58,491 nt of DNA, from NCBI GenBank assembly GCA_964412845.1, contig CAYPQM010000015.1:1-58491 (forward strand), given 5' to 3'. Within the stretch, counting starts at the first letter, position 1. Each line of letters opens with the position of its first letter. Under the pieces are notes generated by a model, which worked only from the letters and a program-made list of their open reading frames with translations, did no database searches and had not been told where the DNA came from. Origin of the DNA: JAWWPY01 sp964412845 (GTDB lineage Bacteria > Actinomycetota > Actinomycetes > Streptosporangiales > Streptosporangiaceae). This document shows, in pieces, positions 41,664-50,176 of this stretch. Made by a program: the position numbers and the translations under genes.

Positions 41664-43835
41664 ATGCCCGCCCTGACCCGCTTCGTACTCCGCCACAAGG
41701 CACTTGTGCTGGTGTTCTGGCTCGCCGTGGCCGTGGCCGGCGTGCTGACCGTGGGCGGCACCACCCACCGGATGACGAACAATTTCGCCATGCCAGGCCA
41801 GGCGTTCCGGGTGGACAGCCAGATCGTCCGGGCCTACGGCAACGGCGGATCGCAGGCGCCCTACGTACCGGTGCTGACCGTCCCGGCCGGCCAGCGGGTC
41901 ACCGAGCCGGCCGTCGCCGCCGCCACCGGCCGCGCCTTCGCCGCGGTCGCGCGAGCCGTCCCGCACGTGCGGATCGCTGACTACGCCAGCACCCACGACC
42001 CGGCGTTCATCACCCGCGACGGGCGCTCGACGTTCGCGCTCGTCTTCACCACCCCGGTGGACGGCTTCGCCGGTCCCAGCGATGGCGCGCTGATCCGCCG
42101 CGCGCTGGCCGGCGCGGTGCCGCCGGGCTGGCACGTCGGCGTCACCGGGTCGCAGCTGCTGATGAACGGCAAGCCCGCCGCCAGCCACGGGACCGGCATC
42201 ATGGCCGAAGCGATGATCGGCGCCATCGGAGCCCTGGTCATCCTGGCCCTCGTGTTCGCCAGCTTCCTGGCTTTCCTGCCGCTGCTGATCGGCGGGGTCT
42301 CCGTGCTGGGCACGTTCCTCCTGGTCGGCGGGCTCACCGAGGTCACCGGCGTGAGCCAGATCGTCGAGTTCCTCATCGCGCTCATCGGCCTCGGCGTGGC
42401 TATTGACTACTCCCTGCTCGTGGTGAGCCGCTGGCGCGAGGAGCGGGCCGCCGGGCGCGACAACGCCGCTGCCGTCGCCGAGGCGATGAACCACGCTGGG
42501 CGCGCGGTCGTGTTCTCCGGGCTCACGGTCGCGATCGGGCTGCTGTCGATGATCGTGCTCCCGGTTCCGATGCTGCGCAGCGTCGGCTATGGCGGCGTGC
42601 TGGTCCCGCTGGTCTCGGTGGCCGTGGCCATCACGCTGCTGCCGGTCATCCTGGCCACCGTGGGCCCGCGGCTGGACTGGCCCCGGCTGCGGACCGAGCG
42701 GTCGGCCAGCCGGGTGTTCTCGGCCTGGGCGCGCGGCATCTACTCCCACCGCTGGCTGGCGGCGCTGGCCGGGCTCGGCGTCCTCACCGCGCTCATGCTG
42801 CCTGCCCTGTCGCTGCACCTGGGCGAGCCGGGAAGCACGGCGCAGGCCACGGCCGGGCCGGCCCATGACGCCCTGGCCGTGCTGACCGACGGCGGCGTTC
42901 CCGCTGGCGTGCTGACTCCAGTCGAGGTGCTCACGTCCTCCGCGCCCGGCCGGGTGGCTGACCTGGCGGCCCGGGTGCCCGGGGTGTACGCCGCCCTGGC
43001 GCCCAGCACGCCGGACTACCGGCGGCCTGGCACGGCCATCGTCACGGTCATCCCGGCCGCTGAGAGCAGTGTCCCGGCCGGCCAGACCACGGTCACCCGG
43101 CTGGAAGGCGCCTTGGTGGCCAGCCCGCACGTGGTCGGCGTCGGCGGCGCCGGCCCGTCGCTGGCCGATTTTGATCACGCCGTGTACGGCGACTTCCCGC
43201 TCATGCTCGCCATCATCAGCATCGCCACGTTCCTGCTGCTCAGCCGGGCGTTCCGGTCGGTAGTCCTGGCGGCCAAGGCGGTCGTGTTCAACCTCATCTC
43301 GCTGGCCGCTGCCTACGGCGTGCTGACCTGGGTGTGGCAGGACGGCCACGGCTCCAGCGCGATCTGGGGCATCCCGGCCACCGGCGCGATCACCATGTGG
43401 GTGCCGCTGATGGTGTTCGCCTTCCTGTTCGGCCTGTCGATGGACTACGAGGTGTTCATCCTCACCCGCATCCGTGAGGTCTACGACACCACCGGAGACG
43501 CCCGCCAGGCGGTTACTGAAGGCCTCGGCCGGACCGGGCGGCTGGTCACCAGCGCGGCGGCCATCCTGATGCTCAGCTTCCTGTCGATGTCCACCGGGCC
43601 GCAGACCGACCTGAAGATCCTCGCCACCGGGCTCGGCGCCGGCATCCTCATCGACGCGGTCGTCATCCGGTGCCTGCTCGTGCCCGCCCTGGTGGCGCTC
43701 TTCGGGCGGGCCAACTGGTGGCTGCCAGCCTCGATGGCCCGCATGCTGAGGACCGCCGCCACCAGCCGCCCGGTACCCGCGCCGGCGGACCAGGCTCCGG
43801 CTCAGCCGGCTCCCGCGCTCAGCTCGGCCCGGTGA
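41664..43835 (+). CDS. MMPL family transporter
   Basis: A 723-residue RND-type exporter with the actinobacterial MmpL layout: helix 1 at the N-terminus, a first extracellular loop (about 35-170), a five-helix block, a second loop and a second helix block. Conserved segments include GLGVAIDYSLLVVSRWREE and FGLSMDYEVFILTRIREVYD, which carry the proton-relay Asp-Tyr pairs. It exports lipids or hydrophobic compounds with proton motive force. CCGGAGG precedes the ATG. It is divergent from the NarX/NarL-type pair, which probably controls it. Confidence 0.92.
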   Translation: MPALTRFVLRHKALVLVFWLAVAVAGVLTVGGTTHRMTNNFAMPGQAFRVDSQIVRAYGNGGSQAPYVPVLTVPAGQRVTEPAVAAATGRAFAAVARAVPHVRIADYASTHDPAFITRDGRSTFALVFTTPVDGFAGPSDGALIRRALAGAVPPGWHVGVTGSQLLMNGKPAASHGTGIMAEAMIGAIGALVILALVFASFLAFLPLLIGGVSVLGTFLLVGGLTEVTGVSQIVEFLIALIGLGVAIDYSLLVVSRWREERAAGRDNAAAVAEAMNHAGRAVVFSGLTVAIGLLSMIVLPVPMLRSVGYGGVLVPLVSVAVAITLLPVILATVGPRLDWPRLRTERSASRVFSAWARGIYSHRWLAALAGLGVLTALMLPALSLHLGEPGSTAQATAGPAHDALAVLTDGGVPAGVLTPVEVLTSSAPGRVADLAARVPGVYAALAPSTPDYRRPGTAIVTVIPAAESSVPAGQTTVTRLEGALVASPHVVGVGGAGPSLADFDHAVYGDFPLMLAIISIATFLLLSRAFRSVVLAAKAVVFNLISLAAAYGVLTWVWQDGHGSSAIWGIPATGAITMWVPLMVFAFLFGLSMDYEVFILTRIREVYDTTGDARQAVTEGLGRTGRLVTSAAAILMLSFLSMSTGPQTDLKILATGLGAGILIDAVVIRCLLVPALVALFGRANWWLPASMARMLRTAATSRPVPAPADQAPAQPAPALSSAR

Positions 43836-44671
43836 GGCAGGCCTCGGCCCAGGGCGTGCGTCGGCGGCTCCCCCTCAGCTGGTCCAGCTGGCGGGGGTGC
43901 CGCCGGTGCGGTCGGTGATGATCTTGTTGCCGTAGCCGGGCCCGTGATGCCGCATGACCGGGTGTGCCGAGCGGGCAGGCCGGCCAAGAGCCCGGGCGGG
44001 CCGGCCGGTAAGAGCACCGTGTGGCCGGCCCCGGCGCAGGCGTCCGTCAGCGCTCCGTCCCTGGTCGGCAGTGCGAACGATATCCGGGTGAAGTCAGCCG
44101 CGATGCGGTGCCACAGGCGCGCCCGGCGGAGCAGGGCGTGCTCGCCGTGGTGTACCTCGATCGTGGCCACCGGCCCGATGCCACGGGCCCGGTCCGCGTA
44201 AGCCCAGGTCTCGGCCGGGCTGGTGACCCGGTCGGCGGTGCCATGGGCGAGCAGGACCCGCCGCCCGGCCAGCTGCTCGACGGGTTCCCCGGGCGGCACC
44301 CAGGGCGCCAGGCCAGCGACCGCTGACACCAGCGGGTGCCCGGCTACCCGCAACGCGGCCCGGCCCCCCATCGAATGCCCGATCAGCACGATGGGCACCG
44401 GCCCGTGCCGTTGGCCGATGCCGTCGAGCAGCGCGGTCAGGTCATCGACGGGAGAGGCGTCCGCGCCGTTCCAGCCGCGGAGCCGGAGCCGTGGCCGGCC
44501 GACCACGATCCCGCTTCCGCGCAGCGCGTGCCGGATGGCCCGCGCGACCGGGACCATCCGCAGCACGCTGAGCTGGATCGCGGAGGTCGGTTCGGTGCTC
44601 AGTGACTGGCCACCGTGCACGACCACGACCGCCCCGAGGATGCCGGGGGTGCCCGGCGGCGCAGTCGCCAT
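43802..44671 (-). CDS. Alpha/beta hydrolase, C-terminal tail doubtful
   Basis: 289 residues from the ATG at 44671 (AGGAAGGA upstream). The catalytic Ser is in GHSMGG (residue 100), with Asp147 in HGTADRVT and His178 in GEHAL as triad candidates; VVVVHGG forms the oxyanion region. The fold is complete by about residue 200. The last 85 residues are Pro/Ala-rich without hydrolase character and overlap the end of the MMPL gene by 34 nt, so a frameshift or lost stop is likely. In another frame a GPGYGNKIITDRTGG-like peptide ends at 43875. Substrate unknown. Confidence 0.75.
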   Translation of the reverse strand: MATAPPGTPGILGAVVVVHGGQSLSTEPTSAIQLSVLRMVPVARAIRHALRGSGIVVGRPRLRLRGWNGADASPVDDLTALLDGIGQRHGPVPIVLIGHSMGGRAALRVAGHPLVSAVAGLAPWVPPGEPVEQLAGRRVLLAHGTADRVTSPAETWAYADRARGIGPVATIEVHHGEHALLRRARLWHRIAADFTRISFALPTRDGALTDACAGAGHTVLLPAGPPGLLAGLPARHTRSCGITGPATATRSSPTAPAAPPPAGPAEGEPPTHALGRGLPHRAELSAGAG

Positions 44672-44822
44672 GAATCGTCCTTCCTGACCCGCAGTTACTT
44701 CCCCGGCCGTTTCGGTGTACCCAGATCGAGGCCGGGCATTGATCCACCGCCTGCGTAGGCGGCGTGTTCGCGGGTATTGGCCCAGGATGGCACCTCCGCG
44801 TACCCGCCCGGAGCAGCCTGCC

Positions 44823-46271
44823 ATGGCTGACGGCGCTCTGCTGGGTGCCTACCAGGCCAAGCGTGATCCGGCCCGGACCCCGGAGCCCATGGGAACGAAG
44901 CGCCCACCCTGCCAGCAAACGGGCGGCCGGCCGGTGTTCGTTATCCAGGAACATCACGCGCGGGCCCTGCACTGGGATTTCCGCCTGGAGCATGACGGTG
45001 TCCTGGTGTCCTGGGCGCTGCCGAAGGGCGTCCCGGAGGATCCCGCGACGAATCACCTGGCCGTGCACACCGAAGATCACCCGCTGGAGTACGGGACCTT
45101 CGCCGGTGACATCCCGAAAGGTGAGTACGGCGGCGGGCACGTGAGCATCTGGGATCACGGTGACTACGAGCTGGAGAAGTGGACCGAGACCGAAGTGAAG
45201 GTGGTGCTGTACGGGTCGAAGGCGCAGGGGCGCTATGTGCTGTTCGCGACCCGCGGCAAGAACTGGATGATCCATCGGATGGATCCGGCCCGGCCGGGCT
45301 TCGAGCCGCTGCCGGCCCGGATCGAGCCCATGCTCGCGACAGCCGGGCCGTTGCCGGCCCGTGACGAGGAGTGGGCCTATGAGATCAAGTGGGATGGCGT
45401 CCGGGCTGTCGTCTACGTCGACGGCGGCCGGGCCCGCGCGCTGAGCCGGACGGGCAAGGACATCACGGCCGCCTTTCCCGAACTGCGCGACGTGGGGTTG
45501 CACCTCGGCGCGCGTCCTGCTGTCCTCGACGGTGAAATCGTCGCCCTTGGCCCCGACGGGCGGCCCAGCTTCGGCCTGCTGCAGCAGCGGCTGCATCCGT
45601 CGGGCCGCGGCGACGTCACCCGGCGGGCGCGGCAGGTCCCGGTCAGCTACATCGCCTTCGACGTGCTGCATCTCGACGGCCAGTCGCTGCTCGGCCTGCC
45701 CCACGACGAGCGCCGCCAGCGGCTGGAGTCGCTCGGCCTGTCCGGTGCGTCCCTGGTGACCGGCGACTCGCTGCGTGGCGTGCCCGGCGCGGATGTCCTC
45801 GCCGCCGCGCAGCGCAGCGGCCTCGAAGGCATTGTCGCCAAGCGCCGCGATTCCCCGTACCGCGCTGGGCGGCGCAGCGGGGAGTGGGTCAAGGTCAAGA
45901 TATTCCGGACCCAGGAAGTGATCATCGGTGGCTGGACGGACGGTAACGGAGAACGATCCGGCGAGCTCGGCGCGCTCCTGCTCGGCCTGCCGGAGGACGG
46001 TGGCCTGCGTTATGTCGGCAAGGTAGGCACCGGCTTCGGCGAGCAGGAGCGCCGCGCGATCCTGCGCCGCCTGCGGCCCCTGGCCAGGGAAACGAGCCCG
46101 TTCTCGGCCGGGATCGCGCCTTCGGCGGCGGCGCTGGCGCACTTTGTCCGGCCAGTCATCGTCGGGGAGGTCCGGTACGGCAACTGGACCGCGGACGGCC
46201 ACCTTCGCCACCCGTCGTGGCGCGGCCTGCGGCCGGACAAGGACCCGGGGGAGGTCAGCGGTGAGTCCTGA
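44823..46271 (+). CDS. ligD: LigD-type ATP-dependent DNA ligase with 3'-phosphoesterase domain
   Basis: 482 residues. The N-terminal phosphoesterase domain (about 15-155) has the HALHWDFRLEHDG-type core (ARALHWDFRLEHDGV) and PKGEYGGG; the ligase domain has the AMP-accepting Lys in YEIKWDGVRAV, DGEIVA, EGIVAKR and WVKVK, and an OB fold ends the protein. It trims 3' ends and seals breaks in non-homologous end joining. The polymerase domain that is usually fused is a separate, overlapping gene. The ATG at 44823 matches the family start (LLGAYQAKRDPARTPEP); an ATG at 44787 is possible. Confidence 0.92.
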   Translation: MADGALLGAYQAKRDPARTPEPMGTKRPPCQQTGGRPVFVIQEHHARALHWDFRLEHDGVLVSWALPKGVPEDPATNHLAVHTEDHPLEYGTFAGDIPKGEYGGGHVSIWDHGDYELEKWTETEVKVVLYGSKAQGRYVLFATRGKNWMIHRMDPARPGFEPLPARIEPMLATAGPLPARDEEWAYEIKWDGVRAVVYVDGGRARALSRTGKDITAAFPELRDVGLHLGARPAVLDGEIVALGPDGRPSFGLLQQRLHPSGRGDVTRRARQVPVSYIAFDVLHLDGQSLLGLPHDERRQRLESLGLSGASLVTGDSLRGVPGADVLAAAQRSGLEGIVAKRRDSPYRAGRRSGEWVKVKIFRTQEVIIGGWTDGNGERSGELGALLLGLPEDGGLRYVGKVGTGFGEQERRAILRRLRPLARETSPFSAGIAPSAAALAHFVRPVIVGEVRYGNWTADGHLRHPSWRGLRPDKDPGEVSGES

Positions 46272-47181
46272 GCGCGTTGAGACCGAGGTGGACGGCCGCC
46301 GCCTGTCCCTGTCGAACCTGCACAAGGTGCTCTATCCCGGCAGTGGATTCACCAAGGGAGCGGTTCTCGACTATTACGCGCGGGTCGCCGCGGTGATGCT
46401 GCCCCATCTGCAGGGTCGCCCGGTCACCTTCCGCCGCTTCCCCGACGGCGTCGGCGGCAAGTCCTTCGTCGAGAAGCACGTGCCCTCGCACGCGCCGGGC
46501 TGGGTGCAGACCATCACGGTGCCCTCGTCCGGCTCCGGGCGGGGGTGGGGCAGTTCCCCCGACGGGGAGGTCGAGTACGCGGTCGTGGCGGAGCGGCCGA
46601 CCTTGATCTGGGCGGCGAACCTGGCCTCCATCGAGTTTCATGTTCCGCTCTGGCATGCCGGGGGCCGGCGCCCGCCGCCCGGACGGCCGGACCACCTGGT
46701 CTTCGACCTCGATCCGGGACCGGGCACCTCGATCGTGGAGTGCTGCCGCGTCGCGTCCTGGATCTCCGACCGGCTGGCCGGCCGCGGCCGCGAGCCAGTG
46801 GCGAAGACCAGCGGGTCAAAGGGCCTTCAGGTCTACGTCAAGCTGCCCGCCCGCACCGAGTGGGACACCGCCCGGGAACGCGCCCACGAGGTGGCCCGGG
46901 CGATCGAGAAAGATCACCCCGAGCTGGTCGTGTCCAACATGGCCAAGGCGCTGCGTAAAGGCCGGGTCCTGATCGACTGGAGCCAGAACCACCCGGCGAA
47001 GACGACGGTCGCCGTCTACTCGCTGCGGGGGGTCGCCGATCCGTCTGTCTCGACCCCGGTCACCTGGGACGAGGTGCAGGACTGCGCGCGGCACGGTGAT
47101 CCGGCCCGGCTGCGGTTCGCCCCCGGGGAGGTTCTCGGCCGCGTCGAACGGCACGGGGATCTCTTCGCCCCCCTGGCGTAG
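46261..47181 (+). CDS. LigD-type NHEJ polymerase (primase-polymerase domain)
   Basis: 306 residues covering only the LigD polymerase domain. It has the LSNLHKVLYPGSGFTKG start, the metal-binding acidic pair in VFDLDPG, TSGSKGLQVYV and the YSLRG segment near the end. It fills gaps with ribonucleotides at broken ends. Its GTG start overlaps the end of the ligase gene by 11 nt, ensuring coupled expression. With Ku on the opposite strand it completes the two-component bacterial NHEJ system. Confidence 0.92.
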   Translation: MSPERVETEVDGRRLSLSNLHKVLYPGSGFTKGAVLDYYARVAAVMLPHLQGRPVTFRRFPDGVGGKSFVEKHVPSHAPGWVQTITVPSSGSGRGWGSSPDGEVEYAVVAERPTLIWAANLASIEFHVPLWHAGGRRPPPGRPDHLVFDLDPGPGTSIVECCRVASWISDRLAGRGREPVAKTSGSKGLQVYVKLPARTEWDTARERAHEVARAIEKDHPELVVSNMAKALRKGRVLIDWSQNHPAKTTVAVYSLRGVADPSVSTPVTWDEVQDCARHGDPARLRFAPGEVLGRVERHGDLFAPLA

Positions 47182-47198
47182 CGGCCCGCGCCGCCGCC

Positions 47199-47435
47199 TC
47201 AGGAGGCCGCGGCGTGCTCGTGCGGCCAGGCCGTCTCAGGGAGCGGCGCGCCGCACGGGCAGTGCACCTCGCCGCATGAGACGACGAAGAGATGCTGCTC
47301 CGCGGCCAGCCGGCAATCAGGGTCCTCGGCGCAATCGGCCACGCCGTCGAAATGCACGATCGCCGTCCCGTGGCAGTGCTCAAGATCCTGCTCGCACTCG
47401 GTGCACACGTCGAGGCTGACGGCTGGCTCGGGCAT
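47199..47435 (-). CDS. Small Cys/His-rich conserved hypothetical protein
   Basis: 78 residues with nine cysteines and several His: CTEC, the CHGT segment, then pairs near CAEDPDC and CPCG. The spacing suggests one or two zinc sites. GGAAGGAG lies just before the ATG at 47435. It lies between the LigD polymerase and Ku, on the Ku strand but downstream of Ku, so co-transcription with Ku is possible. A known family could not be named; similar small proteins are widespread in actinomycetes. Confidence 0.65.
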   Translation of the reverse strand: MPEPAVSLDVCTECEQDLEHCHGTAIVHFDGVADCAEDPDCRLAAEQHLFVVSCGEVHCPCGAPLPETAWPHEHAAAS

Positions 47436-47515
47436 GAGGGCTCCTTCCACCCTCATTCATCTATCACCAGGGGGTGACACTCTGCGGCTCGCCGGGCCGG
47501 CGGCGGCGCTGATAC

Positions 47516-48520
47516 TTAAGAAATCTTCCTGCTCCGGCGCTTCGGGGAGCCGGCCGCAGTGATCGCTTCAATCAGCTCCGGCTTGGACATCTTCGAGCGC
47601 CCCTGGACGTCCAGCTCGGCGGCGCGGGCCAGCAACTCGGCTTTGGTCATCGCCGCCACGTCCTCGTCCGGTGGCGTGCCCGGGCTGGCCGGCCTGGCGG
47701 GCTGGGCATCGGCCGGGGCAGCGGCCGCCGTGCCCCGCGACTGCCCGGTCCCGGCCACGGACGCCTCCAGGGCCGCCATCAGGTCGATGACGTTCGACTT
47801 GGGCCGCTCCTCCGCCTCGAAGACGACCGCATTTCCCTCGCGCTTCCGCTCGATCAGTTCCTCCACGCGCGCGCGGTAGGTGTTGTGGTACTCCTCGGGA
47901 GACCATTCCACCGTGAGCGACTCGACGAGCTTCTTCGCGACCTCAAGCTCGCGTCCCTCGAAGGTGGCGTCCTTCGGCAGGCTGTCCAGCTCTTCGCTCG
48001 GGGTGCGGATCTCGTCGGCGAAGTACATCGTCTCCAGGATCAGGACATCCTCCCCGGGCCGCACGGCAACCAGGTGCTCCTTGTCCCGGAGAATGAGGGT
48101 GGCGATGCCGACTTTGCCCGTCTCGCGCATTGCCTGCCGGAGTAGCGCGTAGGCGCGGTCCGCGCCCTTTCCCCGTGGCGCGAGATAGTATGTCGACCGG
48201 AAATGCACCGGGTCAATGCGATCAAGGTCGACGAAATCGCTGATCTCGATGGTCTCCGACTTGCCCGGGGCGACCTCTTTCAGTTCCTCACGGGTCACCA
48301 CGACGTACTCGCCGCCGCCGAGGTCGTACCCGTTCACGATGTCCGCGGTAGCGACCTCCTCGCCGGTGACCTCGTCCACCTTCTTGTAGCGGATCCGGTT
48401 CGACGTGCCCTTATGCAGCTGGTTGAAGTGAATCGTCTGGTCAGCCGTGGCCGTGTAGAGGCCCACCGGAACACTCACCAGCCCGAAGCTCAGAAATCCC
48501 GACCACATAGAACGCGCCAT
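47516..48520 (-). CDS. ku: Ku protein (non-homologous end joining)
   Basis: A 334-residue bacterial Ku. It starts MARSMWSGFLSFGLVSVPVGLYTA-like (given here only in part) and contains the ring-forming core with YYLAPRGKGA, then NVIDLMAALEASV. The extended C-terminus has an Ala/Pro linker and a SAP/Rho-N-like helix-turn-helix (MTKAELLARAAELDVQGRSK) before a basic tail, features linked to DNA threading and LigD recruitment. A GGGAGAAG site precedes the ATG. It is convergent with the LigD genes, with the small Cys-rich gene in between. Confidence 0.94.
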   Translation of the reverse strand: MARSMWSGFLSFGLVSVPVGLYTATADQTIHFNQLHKGTSNRIRYKKVDEVTGEEVATADIVNGYDLGGGEYVVVTREELKEVAPGKSETIEISDFVDLDRIDPVHFRSTYYLAPRGKGADRAYALLRQAMRETGKVGIATLILRDKEHLVAVRPGEDVLILETMYFADEIRTPSEELDSLPKDATFEGRELEVAKKLVESLTVEWSPEEYHNTYRARVEELIERKREGNAVVFEAEERPKSNVIDLMAALEASVAGTGQSRGTAAAAPADAQPARPASPGTPPDEDVAAMTKAELLARAAELDVQGRSKMSKPELIEAITAAGSPKRRSRKIS

Positions 48521-48853
48521 GCTCTTCTCCCGAAATCCAAACGCGGTGGCCGGCCTCCTGGTGACGCTGACCTCAATCATTCCCGGGAGGCCGGTGGCCG
48601 GCCGGACGTGGCGGCAACGCCGCTTTGTAGATCTTGATTCTATGGTGCGCCCCTGATCAGGCCTAGCTCCCCTCTCGGCTGAGATAGCTGGCCGCCTGCC
48701 CAGGCCGGTGCGCCGCGCATTCACCGGATCAGGAGGTGCCGCGCGCTGTTTGCGGGCGCCGCGGCCGGGAAGCGGTGTCGGGGCGAGTACCTGAAGCTCG
48801 CCCGGACGGGGCGTCCGCCCGCGGCGGCCCCCGGATGACCGGAAGGACTGCAG
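48521..48853. other. 333-nt intergenic region between Ku and the divergent orphan subunit gene
   Basis: It should hold the Ku promoter. Two small hairpins, GGGCGAG with CTCGCCC (48781-48787/48797-48803) and GGACG with CGTCC (48804-48816), lie close to the downstream gene. GGAAGGA precedes its ATG. No gene is visible. Confidence 0.45.
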
Positions 48854-49336
48854 ATGAAAGCCGTGTCTCAGCGCAACGTGCCGCAGCACGCGGTGCACGG
48901 CATCGACCGCATGATCCGCAACATCGAAACAGGCCGTTTCTTCACCCCGGCCGAGGAGGCCATCGCGACCGTCCTGTGTGATCATCTCGTCGGGCAGTAC
49001 AGCGAGCCGCGGCTGCCGGTGGTGCATTTCATCGACGCGCGGCTGGCTGACGGGGAGACTGATGGCTGGAGGTACGCGGATATGCCCGAGGACGGGCAGG
49101 CGTGGCGCGACTGCCTGCACGACCTCGACGCTGACGCGCACGCCAACTACGGCGGTGGCTTCGTGCAGTGCGAAGCCACCGAGCAGCGCGCGATCATCCA
49201 GGCCGTGCAGGATCTGGGCTCGGCAGACTGGCACGGCCGCAGCGCCGCACATGTGTGGAGCCTGTGGACGCGGTACGCCTGCACGGTGCTGCACGCCCAC
49301 CCGTCGGCCTGGACCGAGATCGGATGGGCCGGCTGA
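48854..49336 (+). CDS. Gluconate 2-dehydrogenase subunit 3-like protein, orphan and short
   Basis: 160 residues. The pattern FFTPAEEAIATVLCDHLV, WRYADMPEDGQAWRDCL and the end HPSAWTEIGWAG matches the small gamma-like subunit that pairs with a GMC oxidoreductase and a cytochrome. The usual twin-arginine leader and the flavoprotein partner are both absent here, and family members are mostly longer. It may work with a dehydrogenase encoded elsewhere or be a leftover. Function in this setting is uncertain. Confidence 0.7.
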   Translation: MKAVSQRNVPQHAVHGIDRMIRNIETGRFFTPAEEAIATVLCDHLVGQYSEPRLPVVHFIDARLADGETDGWRYADMPEDGQAWRDCLHDLDADAHANYGGGFVQCEATEQRAIIQAVQDLGSADWHGRSAAHVWSLWTRYACTVLHAHPSAWTEIGWAG

Positions 49337-49360
49337 AGACGGGCCGGCTGAGATAACCGT

Positions 49361-49522
49361 TCAGGGACGCGTCACCTGGTAAATGCCGTAGATCACGCCC
49401 GGGAAATGCCCGAGCAGCTGGAGCAGGATCGCCCAGACCACCTTCATGCACGGCCCGTAACGGATGAAGACGGCGATGAACGGGAAGAAGAAGCACAAAA
49501 TGATCAATAGCAGCTTGCCCAT
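49361..49522 (-). CDS. YqaE/Pmp3-family small membrane protein
   Basis: 53 residues with two hydrophobic helices separated by a short charged turn: LLIILCFFFPFIAVFI and VVWAILLQLLGHFPGVIYGI, the standard Pmp3 pattern. Members are stress-associated plasma-membrane proteolipids. The ATG at 49522 is preceded by AGGAAG. It is convergent with the orphan subunit gene. Confidence 0.85.
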   Translation of the reverse strand: MGKLLLIILCFFFPFIAVFIRYGPCMKVVWAILLQLLGHFPGVIYGIYQVTRP

Positions 49523-49588
49523 GGGACCCGCTTCCTGAGGAACGCCGACGGCCACGTGCCCCGACCCATACCCGTAAGCGTCCCCGAA

Positions 49589-50176
49589 TCACCCCGGGCT
49601 ACGGCCAAGGAAGGCGAGCAGCCGGGCACCCGGCCTGGCCTGCGGCGGCACGGCCACCGGTGCCGCGAACCGCGCGGGCCGGTCCGTCTCGGTGACGAAC
49701 AGGTGGCAGAGCCAGAGCATCTCCTCGGCCAGTTCATCCGGGAGGGGGCGACGCTGCCCGCACGCCTGCGCGACATCCCAGCCGTGCACGGCGATCTCCA
49801 CCGCCCCGACGCTCGTCACGATGCTGGTGGACACCGGGCAGCCGCCTACCGAGACCAGGCCGGTGTCCGCGCCGGCCCAGGTGCCCAGGAGTTGGCCGGC
49901 CTGGTCCCGTAGCACGCTGACCAGGTCAGCGGCTGGGTCACCGTGGTAAGTGACCGGGCTGGGGCCGACCTGGCCGAGGTCGGTGGCTTCCTGCAGGGCG
50001 CCGAGAGAGTCGTGCATGTGCACCAGCAGCGCCCGGACGTCCCACTCCGGGCACGGCGTGGGCTGGGACAGGGCCGCTGTGGTCACCCCGTGCAGGGTGC
50101 CGAGGGTGTAGCCGATCGCCCGTTCCAGCAGGGCGACCCCGCCGATCGGCGTTTCCGCCGGCCGGCTCTCAGTCAT
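49589..50176 (-). CDS. TIGR03086-like metal-binding protein (DinB/MDMPI fold)
   Basis: 195 residues. The N-terminal helical bundle carries the typical TPCPEWDVRALLVHM segment and a later VEIAVHGWDVAQACG segment with metal-ligand His residues, as in mycothiol-dependent maleylpyruvate isomerase-like proteins. The ATG overlaps the sigma factor stop by 4 nt (ATGA), so it is translated with it. Partner proteins of this fold can be thiol-dependent enzymes or zinc-binding regulators, so a role as sensor or target for the sigma factor is possible. Confidence 0.82.
   Translation of the reverse strand: MTESRPAETPIGGVALLERAIGYTLGTLHGVTTAALSQPTPCPEWDVRALLVHMHDSLGALQEATDLGQVGPSPVTYHGDPAADLVSVLRDQAGQLLGTWAGADTGLVSVGGCPVSTSIVTSVGAVEIAVHGWDVAQACGQRRPLPDELAEEMLWLCHLFVTETDRPARFAAPVAVPPQARPGARLLAFLGRSPG

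Noticed and set aside
40851..43349. 832-codon minus-strand frame over the MMPL gene
   Set aside because: Arg/Gly/Asp/His-rich shadow without family signals; the plus-strand MMPL frame and the histidine kinase explain the region.
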